62,533 nucleotides of DNA. Origin: Paraglaciecola chathamensis S18K6 (GTDB lineage: Bacteria; Pseudomonadota; Gammaproteobacteria; Enterobacterales; Alteromonadaceae). The stretch is taken from positions 1 to 62,533 of the forward strand of contig BAEM01000037.1 in the NCBI GenBank assembly GCA_000314955.1, written 5' to 3'. Position numbers and translations under genes: made by a program. The notes under the pieces were generated by a model. The model ran no database searches, had not been told where the DNA came from, and was given only the letters and a program-made list of their open reading frames with translations. This document shows positions 55,546 through 62,533 of the stretch, one piece after another (within the stretch, counting starts at the first letter, position 1; each line of letters begins with the position of its first letter).

Positions 55546-57884
55546 TACACACTTCCTCTTACGTTAATCACATATGGCGTGGGTGCACACAGGGCATAAC
55601 AGGCAGGGATCACTATGATCGCGCCTAACAGACTGCCGATAGACGCTGATGCAACCAGTGCCCCAAACCACTGCAAAGGCGGCGCAGAGCTTAGACAAAT
55701 AACCCCTAAAGCGAACGCCAAGGCGACAGCTGAAAACACACACGCCCGAGCAATGACTACATAGTGCCCACTGAAAGCGGCTCGAGGCGCTAATCCTTTT
55801 TGCAATGACTGGCGCACGCCTGAAATAAGATGGATCGCAAAATCGACGCCTAAACCGGTTGAAATTGCCGCTGTCATGGACGTTGCTGGCGCAATATCAA
55901 TTTTCAAAAGGCCCATCACGGCATAAGTAAAAAGTACGCCCGTTAGAATAGGCACCAAGCTCAACAATGCAGGCCAAAACGAACGAAATGCCAGTAGAGA
56001 TGAACAAAACACAAAGGCGATAGCCAGACCTAAGCCAGTAAAATGAGAAGATGCGAGTAATTTCATCCACCCAGAGTTAACGGCCACGCGTCCACTCACT
56101 TTGGCCTCAAGTCCGAATTCCTCGGACCAGCTTTTAGCAATGTTTTCAAACTCAGAAACAACAGGGCTTACTTGACTAAAGCGGTCAGTAGTCAATTGCG
56201 CACGAACAAGGGTGTGTTGATAGGTAAAGTCGATTTCCTCTTTGAAATCTCCTGGGTCGCCCGCGGCCTCATACAAAAACATATACTGTGCCGGAGCATG
56301 CTCTGCGCTGGGTAATTCGCCAGCAGGAGCGTTTGTCAGCGCACGGTGCATAACACTCATATAGTCGCTAATAGAGGTACTTTTTGCCACAAGTGGCAAC
56401 CGATCAATGCGCTGCTGTAATTGCGCTATGGCATTCATCGCCTTTGGCGTCATTAAATCTCCCGGCTCGTTGCCTGAAACCACTACATCCAAAAAGTTGA
56501 GCCCCTGCAAATGAGAGTTCAAAGTGACGTCAGCCAAACGAACCGCATCGTCGCCTTGAAAATAACGTTGGCGCTCGTAATCGAATCGGGCTTGAGTAGC
56601 AAAATAAATGAAAATGGTCAGTACCAATATCAAACTTGAAGCAGTAGTCCAAGGATGATTAAACGCATTTTGGGTCAGGCGATAAACGCCCGCATTGACC
56701 GGGCTGTCTTGTACAAACTGAGCTTGTTCCTTTGCGCCTAAGCCCAATAACAGGATAACGGCTGGCAAGGCGCTTAAACTTAATATCCAAGCGGCCATAA
56801 CACCTGCTGCAGCGAACCAGCCAAACTCTGCAATTGGCTGCATAGAAGAGCCAATGGCGAGGCCAACAAACCCAGCCACTGTCGTTACTGTCGTCAAGGT
56901 AACAGGTAAGAAGGTCTGATTCAGTGTGCCAAGCAACAGCTCTGCTTTGTTTTTATCTGGTTCTAGGCGGCATTTTTCTAAGAAAAGCGTAGAAACATGC
57001 AAACTATCGGCAATGGATATCGCCATGATGATCACCGGCAATGCAGTGGTAATTAAATAGTACCTAGCGTCTAACCAGCCCATCAAACCTACAGTCATCG
57101 CAGCAGAACCCGCAATGACCAACAAGGGGCCTGGCAACCCACGCCACTCTCGCAGAGCAATAAAAATAACCAACAACGCAGTGACGATAGCCATTGGAAT
57201 GAAAATACGGGTATCTTGATTGACCATTTGCGCCAGTCGCCCGTTCATTGATGCGACGCCCGTTACATGAACTTGAGCGTTTGCTGGGCGATGAGCCTGA
57301 GCAATTGCCAGCACCTGCCGATACGTTTCAGTAGCATGGTTAGCGTCTTGTACTGGTATAATTAAGGTCAGCGTGTCGCCATTTTTGGATGCGAGTAAGC
57401 CATCCATCATTGGCATGCTACGTACCCTCTCTAACGCTCGTGCAGCGCTACTTTGGGTCACAACGCCCTTGGTAAGGATCGGATCAACGATCAAATCTCC
57501 GTCATCACCATAAATAGCACTCTCAGTCAAAATACTGATCAATGCATTTTTTTTCACATTTTCTAGTTCGCGTACTTCGCGCTGAATAAGACTCAATGCT
57601 TGAATGATATCTGTGCTAAAAGCAGATTGATGCTCGTTTGCCACGATCCCCAGCACAATAGGGTCTTCTAACCCAAACAACTCTCCGGCTCTATCCCTTG
57701 CTAGTGCAGCGGGATGATCACTAGGTACAAACGCATCTACTGAGGGGTCTTTTCGAATATTTTTAAGGCCCACCCCCATAGCGATTATGAGTAATGCTGC
57801 GATCAACAAAATCCATTTTGGGTTGTGGATTACGAAGGTAAAGTAACGTTCTTTATACGTTGTTTGGGCAATGTTCGTGGTCAT
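55545..57884 (-). CDS. RND/MMPL-family exporter
   Basis: A 779-residue membrane protein of the COG1033 'predicted exporter' group. Two repeats of one plus five transmembrane helices flank periplasmic loops (TM1 near 23-42: IHNPKWILLIAALLIIAMGV; then DPSVDAFVPSDHPAALARDR). Helix-4-like segments TTVAGFVGLAIGSSMQPIAE and TSMTAAISTGLGVDFAIHLI are typical. The start ATG 57884 is chosen for CAGGAA upstream; a start 48 codons earlier has no family support. Substrate unknown, perhaps a lipid or pigment given the LolA-like partner. Confidence 0.85.
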   Translation of the reverse strand: MTTNIAQTTYKERYFTFVIHNPKWILLIAALLIIAMGVGLKNIRKDPSVDAFVPSDHPAALARDRAGELFGLEDPIVLGIVANEHQSAFSTDIIQALSLIQREVRELENVKKNALISILTESAIYGDDGDLIVDPILTKGVVTQSSAARALERVRSMPMMDGLLASKNGDTLTLIIPVQDANHATETYRQVLAIAQAHRPANAQVHVTGVASMNGRLAQMVNQDTRIFIPMAIVTALLVIFIALREWRGLPGPLLVIAGSAAMTVGLMGWLDARYYLITTALPVIIMAISIADSLHVSTLFLEKCRLEPDKNKAELLLGTLNQTFLPVTLTTVTTVAGFVGLAIGSSMQPIAEFGWFAAAGVMAAWILSLSALPAVILLLGLGAKEQAQFVQDSPVNAGVYRLTQNAFNHPWTTASSLILVLTIFIYFATQARFDYERQRYFQGDDAVRLADVTLNSHLQGLNFLDVVVSGNEPGDLMTPKAMNAIAQLQQRIDRLPLVAKSTSISDYMSVMHRALTNAPAGELPSAEHAPAQYMFLYEAAGDPGDFKEEIDFTYQHTLVRAQLTTDRFSQVSPVVSEFENIAKSWSEEFGLEAKVSGRVAVNSGWMKLLASSHFTGLGLAIAFVFCSSLLAFRSFWPALLSLVPILTGVLFTYAVMGLLKIDIAPATSMTAAISTGLGVDFAIHLISGVRQSLQKGLAPRAAFSGHYVVIARACVFSAVALAFALGVICLSSAPPLQWFGALVASASIGSLLGAIIVIPACYALCAPTPYVINVRGSV

Positions 57885-58036
57885 GATTCCTGTCCTTGTT
57901 TTAGCTGGGAAAGATTCAGTAAACGAATTACTGCCCGAGCTATCTGCCAATTGAAGAAATTTGCGACTGTGCGTTACCATGGCGAAACGTGCCATGCTCA
58001 GCGAGCCGAAATACGTCATATCTTCCATTTTTTATT

Positions 58037-58076
58037 GAGATAAAAGCGCTAGGGTAAACTTAGGTTTTTTTATCTC
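58037..58076 (-). repeat. Inverted repeat between small membrane gene and exporter
   Basis: GAGATAAAA and TTTTATCTC arms, nine base pairs, 22-base loop. It lies between the two genes of the operon and could be a partial terminator or an RNA-stability element. Confidence 0.4.
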
Positions 58077-58166
58077 TCTTCTAATAAGCGCAATACCCGC
58101 GTAAAAACCGCCATATTATTTTTACTTTGCTGTAAATTATTTTTCGCAGCTTGAGTTACCTAAGCC

Positions 58167-58586
58167 TTAGGCACTAAATTTTGCACTTTTGATGGCGTGT
58201 AACCGCTGCCGACCTGCTCGATTAACAAGCTTGCGGCACAGACATAACGAGCCGAAAAGAATGCAACTGACAAACGCCATTTTAGGGGCATCTTTGAGTG
58301 CTAACTGCATCTCTGCTCGCTGCTTGTCACCCATTAAGCGACGAGCAGATTGCTTTGTACTTTGAATTTTTCTCGACCGTGCTTTCGCTGGTAATAGAAT
58401 GGGGGTTACGCGGTCGTCCATGGCGTTCACTGAGGAGTAAAGCAAAACTTCACTGTCGGTGTCAGGGGCTGAAACACTATGAGGGTTTAACGTTGTTGCC
58501 AGCGCTGGCCAACTGTACAACCAAGTAGCCAATATCAGCGCATTGCAGCAAACTACCAATGGGTATCGAAGCACTAGTGAGCACAT
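58167..58586 (-). CDS. Small predicted membrane protein
   Basis: A 139-residue protein I do not recognise. A hydrophobic N-terminal segment at about 9-31 (VVCCNALILATWLYSWPALA) may be a signal peptide or anchor. A polar middle rich in Lys, Arg and Ser follows, then a second hydrophobic stretch (MAFVSCILFGSLCLCRKL) and a basic end. A very good AGGAG six bases before ATG supports a real gene. It lies 138 bases upstream of the exporter, so it is probably the first gene of that operon. Confidence 0.6.
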   Translation of the reverse strand: MCSLVLRYPLVVCCNALILATWLYSWPALATTLNPHSVSAPDTDSEVLLYSSVNAMDDRVTPILLPAKARSRKIQSTKQSARRLMGDKQRAEMQLALKDAPKMAFVSCILFGSLCLCRKLVNRAGRQRLHAIKSAKFSA

Positions 58587-58716
58587 ATCACACTCCTGTT
58601 AGTTAAGTCTCATTTCCTATAAGCGTGCTTAGTTAGTGATGACCGCCAAAAAATTGCGATTTAATAGTGAAGTTTGTCAATTGCTACAATTCACCCAGTT
58701 TGAGCAGCATTCGGGT

Positions 58717-58722
58717 TATAAT
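58717..58722 (+). promoter_or_regulatory. -10 element upstream of the YafJ-type gene
   Basis: TATAAT within GGGTTATAATTCCCC, a perfect -10 hexamer 30 bases before the ATG. No clear -35 was found 17 bases upstream. Confidence 0.4.
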
Positions 58723-58751
58723 TCCCCTATCAGCAATACACAGGACGAAAT

Positions 58752-59531
58752 ATGTGTGAGTTATTAGGCATGTCGGCGAATGTACCCACTGATATTTGCT
58801 TTAGTTTCAAAGGGCTAAGAGAAAGAGGCGGTCGCGTTGGTCCGCACAGAGATGGCTGGGGCGTGGCATTTTATGAGCAAAAAGGGGTGTGCATTTTTAA
58901 AGATCGCCAGCCAAGCTATGAATCCGAGATAGCTAGCTTGGTGTCTGACTACCCGATAAAGAGCACGGCCGTTATTGCCCATGTGCGCCAGGCCAATCGC
59001 GGACGTATCGGCATGGAAAACACCCACCCTTTTAGCCGCGAACTTTGGGGTAGAAATTGGACGTATGCCCATAATGGTCAATTGAGTGGCTATGCTGATT
59101 TGCCCATAGATAGATTTACCCCCGTTGGTACAACGGACAGTGAACGAGCTTTTTGCTATTTAATGAGTGCGCTAGACAACCGTTTTCCTAATCGCCCAAG
59201 TAAACGCATCTCGGCATTTAATTTTTTACAGCGTGAAGCCAAAAAACTGAACAAGCTCGGCGTTTTTAATATGCTTATCACTGACGGTGAGTATTTGCTG
59301 GCATTTTGTTCAACTAAGTTACAGTGGATCACCCGCCGCGCGCCCTTCGGTAAAGCGCATTTATCAGATATTGATGTAGATATCGATTTTGCCAAAGAGA
59401 CCACCCCAAATGATATCGTCACGCTAATCGCAACAGAGCCGTTAACAGGTAACGAGAGCTGGCAGAAAATGGAACCTAACGAAGGGCAAATATTCCGCTT
59501 TGGTGAGCCCATTAAAAAAGCGTTGAAGTGA
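58752..59531 (+). CDS. Class II glutamine amidotransferase, YafJ-like
   Basis: A 259-residue Ntn-hydrolase-fold protein with Cys2 as the expected nucleophile (MCELLGMSANVPTD). Further conserved segments are GGRVGPHRDGWGVAFYEQKG, VIAHVRQANRGRIGMENTHP and YAHNGQLSGYADL. E. coli YafJ is similar in length. The enzymatic target is not established. It is followed one base later by the NIPSNAP gene, so the two are likely cotranscribed. AGGACG precedes the ATG. Confidence 0.88.
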   Translation: MCELLGMSANVPTDICFSFKGLRERGGRVGPHRDGWGVAFYEQKGVCIFKDRQPSYESEIASLVSDYPIKSTAVIAHVRQANRGRIGMENTHPFSRELWGRNWTYAHNGQLSGYADLPIDRFTPVGTTDSERAFCYLMSALDNRFPNRPSKRISAFNFLQREAKKLNKLGVFNMLITDGEYLLAFCSTKLQWITRRAPFGKAHLSDIDVDIDFAKETTPNDIVTLIATEPLTGNESWQKMEPNEGQIFRFGEPIKKALK

Positions 59532-59532
59532 A

Positions 59533-59850
59533 ATGGCAATCGTCGAGCTTCGTGAATATAAAATAAAACCCAATATGAAACATGCTTGGCTTAAGTGGCT
59601 AAAAGCAGAATTGTTGCCGTACCAAGTTTCTCAGGGAATGCGTATCTTACAGACGTATGTCTACGCAGATGAAAACGGCAATGATTGGTTTGTGTGGTTA
59701 AGGGAATTTGACGACGAACAAACTCGTCAGGCCTTATATGAGAAAACTTATAATCAATGGTGGAAAGATCACGTTCGCCCGAAAGTGTTTACTATGATTG
59801 AGCAAGACAACATAAAAGTGCGCTTGCTCAACCCAGTAAAACTCGTCTGA
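59533..59850 (+). CDS. NIPSNAP-family protein
   Basis: A 105-residue dimeric alpha/beta-barrel protein. It begins MAIVELREYKIKPNM and contains FVWLREFDDEQTRQALYEK, both NIPSNAP features. The family has no agreed catalytic function. It is coupled to the amidotransferase gene upstream and converges directly on the peptidoglycan-binding gene (stop codons adjacent). Confidence 0.83.
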   Translation: MAIVELREYKIKPNMKHAWLKWLKAELLPYQVSQGMRILQTYVYADENGNDWFVWLREFDDEQTRQALYEKTYNQWWKDHVRPKVFTMIEQDNIKVRLLNPVKLV

Positions 59851-60450
59851 TTAAGCCGATTTTTTCAAAAATAAGTTCATCAGGGTATTTTGATCTGGTA
59901 CGCCAGTTTGCGCTAAACCATTATCGCGTTGAAAGTGCTTAAAGGCATCTAATGTCGCTTGATCAAAATCACTGCTGCCCATGTCTTTTAAATAGTCCAT
60001 TTTGCGCAAACGCTGCTTGGCACGCTTTAGTATTTCCACATAAAAATAGCTTTTCGCGTCATTTACATCAATTGCTACTAGTGCAGACTCTGCCGGCAAA
60101 CGGATAGGGAACAAGGCCTTAAGCAAGCCGTTAGTGACAGTTAGAAAATGTCTGTCTTTGCCATTTTCGCAATCTTGTTGTAGTAGCGCTAACAGCAACT
60201 CCGTTGTTTGCCAAGGTGTTGCATCATAGTTTTCAGGCTGGAAACGGTTATAGGCACTGATGTAACCTTCAAGCCAGCCTCCATAAAGATAATAATCCGT
60301 ACTCTTTTGTTCTGCAGCCAGTAGAAAATTACTACACAGACGTTTTCCCGCACCTTTAACGGCAAACTTACCATCCTCGTCAGCCGCACTCGCGAGCCCA
60401 GTATGTACACTCAATAACATCGCTAGTGTAATCGCTTTAAATCTGTTCAT
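59851..60450 (-). CDS. Exported peptidoglycan-binding-domain protein
   Basis: A 199-residue secreted protein. The signal peptide is at 1-22 (AITLAMLLSVHTGLASA). The N-terminal half has two Cys (KRLCSNFLLA and QQDCENGKD) and resembles no family I recognise. The C-terminal 60 residues look like a PG_binding_1 domain (LRKMDYLKDMGSSDFDQATL, FKHFQRDNGLAQTGVPDQNT). It may bind the cell wall in the periplasm. It converges on the NIPSNAP gene with no gap. Confidence 0.72.
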   Translation of the reverse strand: MNRFKAITLAMLLSVHTGLASAADEDGKFAVKGAGKRLCSNFLLAAEQKSTDYYLYGGWLEGYISAYNRFQPENYDATPWQTTELLLALLQQDCENGKDRHFLTVTNGLLKALFPIRLPAESALVAIDVNDAKSYFYVEILKRAKQRLRKMDYLKDMGSSDFDQATLDAFKHFQRDNGLAQTGVPDQNTLMNLFLKKSA

Positions 60451-60476
60451 GCTTTACTTCTCACCCTTTACAACGG

Positions 60477-60507
60477 AAAAACCCAGTTCGATGAATCGAA
60501 CTGGGTT
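60477..60507 (-). terminator. Intrinsic terminator of the PEP-CTERM-like gene
   Basis: AACCCAGTTCGAT and ATCGAACTGGGTT form a perfect 13-base stem; on the minus strand a run of five T follows. It lies 23 bases after the gene's stop codon. Confidence 0.88.
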
Positions 60508-60529
60508 ACTTTAATCTATTCAAAAGTGA

Positions 60530-62050
60530 TTAAAACTTTTTTCTACGTAAAGCACATAAGCCAATTAATGAAAGGGCAAATATCGCGACCGTTCCAGGAG
60601 CTGAAACCGCGACACTGTCATCAACAAATTGGGTGATGGGTGATTGAATTACGCCAAATTGGCCGCCTTCACTAAATGCAACACCGGTAACAAACGCTAA
60701 CGGATCAGTCGGATCTAAAGCGAGTTCAACGTTGATGCTGGAAATCGTGAATTCAGGCACAGGTACATCAAAGTCAAAGGTTTGCCCGCTGGTCAGCGCC
60801 ACAACTTGTTCTACACCATTAACTAAATAACTGAGTAAATACCCGTCGCTGTCATTTACGCTAAGTAAGGTCGGGGCCGTCACGCTAGCAAACAAGCCGC
60901 CGTCTGTCGCTGTGTAGGTATAACCAGTGGCAACATCTGGATCTATCCAGATTGTTTCGCCAGCATCTACCTCAGGCAAGGTGAACACAAAGTCCCCATT
61001 GTCACTCGTATCATCAGGCATAATAGGGGTGAATTCAGATTCCCCACCCTCGGCATCAAAGTTACCAAAGCTACTTAGAAATATAGTGGTATCTAGTGCA
61101 GAGTCTGATGCATCCGCTAATAGAAGCGTAAAGGTGTTGCCGGTACTTCCTGGTTCAACGGGAATATCAAACTGCAAAATAGGAATACCATTTGGCGCTA
61201 ACATACCGTTTAACTCTGTTCCTTCGACTGGAGCAAAATCAGGATGATTAATATTAATCAGTGCCGGTGCTCCATCGGTTGAACCGTCTGTGACTTCAGC
61301 GCTGGCTAAATTCACACCATTGAGGAACATGCCAAAACCATCAACAAACTCAGTGTCGACAAATTCTGGGAACTCTTCTGAGCCAAAGGCACCGACAAAT
61401 GAGATAACCGACACACTGTCGTCTACATCAAAGGTAATGCTAAGTTCGATGGGATCGAAATGTTCCGTCTGCCCAGTAATCTGAGTTAAAAGCGCATTTT
61501 GCTCATCCGTTGCAGGGTTAGGTTCGCTTACTTCAATCGCTTCATTATCGAGTGGGCTGTTCACCTGTGTGCTTGAAGGAGTAGGCGCATTTGACGCTGA
61601 GTTTTCAGGCAGTTGTTGAGCGTTTGGCTGATCAAAACAGCTTGGGCATTCTAGTTCATTGCCATTATCTGGGGGGGTTCCAGAATTTTCATCTTCGCCT
61701 CCTCCTTCTCCTTCACCTTCACCTTCTCCTTCACCACCTGGGAAATTATTAGGGCCATCTTCATAGTGACTAACGTCACCGGTACTAAACACCACGCCAC
61801 CAGCGCTAGGCAGCCCGTAAGTACCGGTACGGTTAGTGTACGTTCCTGCTTGTGCACTGAAATCAACATCGTTCATTCCACCGCTTAATACGGCGCTGGT
61901 GACGGTTACGCCACTATTAGGAATGATCAATGTATCTGAAAGAAGTGAAGCATCACTGGAAGATGTAATTTCGATACTTTGAGCAAATGAAGAGCTAAGT
62001 GCAAGTGACACCGCGCAGAATGATAATGACAATTTTTTACTTACGAACAT
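60530..62050 (-). CDS. Choice-of-anchor L surface protein with PEP-CTERM-like end
   Basis: A 506-residue secreted protein. The signal peptide is at 1-24 (LSFCAVSLALSSSFAQ). A choice-of-anchor L type domain seems split: TVTSAVLSGGMNDVDFSAQA and GGVVFSTGDVSHYEDG near 50-97, then an insertion with a Gly-Glu repeat, Cys pair ECPSC and Pro/Ser-rich stretch (about 100-190), then VISFVGAFGSEEFPEFVDTE near 218. The end, SAPGTVAIFALSLIGLCALR then RKKF, resembles a PEP-CTERM sorting signal with APGT in place of PEP. An exosortase would process it, but none is in this window. It is likely an extracellular matrix or biofilm protein. Confidence 0.75.
   Translation of the reverse strand: MFVSKKLSLSFCAVSLALSSSFAQSIEITSSSDASLLSDTLIIPNSGVTVTSAVLSGGMNDVDFSAQAGTYTNRTGTYGLPSAGGVVFSTGDVSHYEDGPNNFPGGEGEGEGEGEGGGEDENSGTPPDNGNELECPSCFDQPNAQQLPENSASNAPTPSSTQVNSPLDNEAIEVSEPNPATDEQNALLTQITGQTEHFDPIELSITFDVDDSVSVISFVGAFGSEEFPEFVDTEFVDGFGMFLNGVNLASAEVTDGSTDGAPALININHPDFAPVEGTELNGMLAPNGIPILQFDIPVEPGSTGNTFTLLLADASDSALDTTIFLSSFGNFDAEGGESEFTPIMPDDTSDNGDFVFTLPEVDAGETIWIDPDVATGYTYTATDGGLFASVTAPTLLSVNDSDGYLLSYLVNGVEQVVALTSGQTFDFDVPVPEFTISSINVELALDPTDPLAFVTGVAFSEGGQFGVIQSPITQFVDDSVAVSAPGTVAIFALSLIGLCALRRKKF
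61695..61735 (-). repeat. Hexanucleotide-like Gly-Glu repeat inside the PEP-CTERM-like gene
   Basis: On the minus strand about six successive GGx-GAR units encode GGEGEGEGEGEGGGED. Units are six bases, so slippage would change linker length without shifting frame. Confidence 0.7.
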
Positions 62051-62533
62051 TTCTTATTTCCTATAAATTTCGTATTGACTTCAAAAAATAATATTTCTTG
62101 GGATTCCGGTTTAGCAAGAAACGAACCACTAACATAAAAAATATAACCATTTGATTTTTAACAATAAAAACAATATTCAATTCATTCAAAATAAAAGATG
62201 TAAAAAAAGCAGACACAAAAAGTCATTACGATAAACTAAATTAATTTATCTATATAAATCATATTGATACAGAACAAGATTGGGAGAAATAGAGGATTTG
62301 GCTACAAATTCATCTCAATCAGAGATAAATAAACGTAAATTGGAATAAACACGCATCAATCAACCATGAATACGTGTTTTTCTCCAGATAATAATTCAGA
62401 TTAAGTAATACCATTCCACGTTAATAAGTGATGACTCAGCGAGAGTTTAAAAGGGCTTAAACAAGGCGCATGACTGACAGCTCTTTATTAAAAGAAAACT
62501 AGTTCTCTTTCGAAGTCATGCAACGCAGTGTAA
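62051..62533. other. Non-coding right end of the window
   Basis: About 483 AT-rich bases upstream of the PEP-CTERM-like gene. The first 230 bases probably hold its promoter, but no clear hexamer pair was found. A hairpin AAACACG/CGTGTTT with T-run lies at about 62346-62378. From about 62400 the sequence looks like a repeat element (see next entry). No gene was seen. Confidence 0.4.
62402..62533. repeat. Possible interspersed repeat element at window edge
   Basis: Features: AATACCATTCCACGTTAATA at the left, GCATGACT (62470-62477) and AGTCATGC (62514-62521) as an eight-base inverted repeat, and AAAGAAAACTAGTTCTCTTT (62492-62511), a near-palindrome nested between them. The layout resembles miniature repeats of Alteromonadales, where similar 'ATACCATTCC' ends recur near genes. 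It is cut by the window edge. Confidence 0.35.

Noticed and set aside
61690-61740. CRISPR-like or other array at the TTCTCC/TTCACC repeats
   Set aside because: Units are only six bases without spacers and lie inside a coding region as a Gly-Glu tract.
61651-61869. 72-codon minus-strand frame with a KVKVKEKEEAK stretch
   Set aside because: Shadow of the Gly-Glu repeat in the PEP-CTERM-like gene read in another frame.

Overview
The window is a chromosomal segment of a marine gammaproteobacterium of the Alteromonadaceae. Protein by protein it most resembles Paraglaciecola/Glaciecola (the group that includes 'Pseudoalteromonas atlantica' T6c). The evidence is E. coli-like ribosomal proteins, MotX (Na+-driven polar flagellum), a HexR-controlled Entner-Doudoroff cluster, a large TonB receptor, and a PEP-CTERM-like surface protein. 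No phage, insertion sequence, CRISPR array or tRNA gene was seen. This genus-level placement is inference from remembered protein similarity.

Layout. (1) 1-8.6 kb, minus strand: the spc and alpha ribosomal operons (rplN-rplX-rplE-rpsN-rpsH-rplF-rplR-rpsE-rpmD-rplO-secY-rpmJ, then rpsM-rpsK-rpsD-rpoA-rplQ). They carry a recognisable S4-type translational control leader before rpsM and an extended -10 promoter before rplN. The S10 operon that normally precedes rplN is absent; an acyl-CoA ligase gene ending in a strong terminator lies there instead. (2) 9-25 kb, mixed housekeeping genes: acyl-CoA ligase, a LysR regulator, rlmB-rnr, motX, a Fre-type flavin reductase, trmL, a PldB-like hydrolase, a Cpx-like two-component system divergent from a double Spy/CpxP-like periplasmic protein, and mgsA. 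(3) 23.4-32.8 kb, arginine biosynthesis: argE (coupled to a kelch-protein gene) divergent from argC-B-F-G-H-A. Two ARG boxes sit on the argE promoter. The argC leader reads like a ribosome-mediated attenuator: a short leader peptide ending Arg-Arg-stop, an alternative pairing, and an intrinsic terminator. (4) 33.7-42.3 kb, central carbon: zwf-pgl-edd-glk-eda as one minus-strand operon, divergent hexR, and pykA, with HexR-like palindromes before zwf/hexR and before pykA. (5) 42.3-49.6 kb: an EAL protein, a TonB receptor, a saccharopine-reductase-like enzyme, an EF-hand protein, trhO, and a small secreted protein. (6) 49.6-58.6 kb: a TIGR02999-type ECF sigma factor divergent from a membrane Ser/Thr kinase with a TPR region, followed by a convergent envelope operon (small membrane protein, RND/MMPL exporter, LolA-like protein, outer-membrane barrel). 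(7) 58.7-62.5 kb: a YafJ-type amidotransferase, a NIPSNAP protein, a peptidoglycan-binding protein, a choice-of-anchor-L/PEP-CTERM-like protein, and a non-coding right end with nested inverted repeats that may be the edge of an interspersed element.

How parts may work together. HexR probably couples glucose catabolism (zwf to eda) to pyruvate kinase. ArgR and a putative Arg attenuator may split control of the divergent arginine units. The Cpx-like pair and its divergent Spy-like target form an envelope-stress circuit. The sigma/kinase pair next to an export operon suggests a second envelope-response module. The most novel-looking signals are the argC leader, the fused double Spy-like protein, the sigma/kinase/export neighbourhood, and the domain-splitting Gly-Glu insertion in the PEP-CTERM-like protein.
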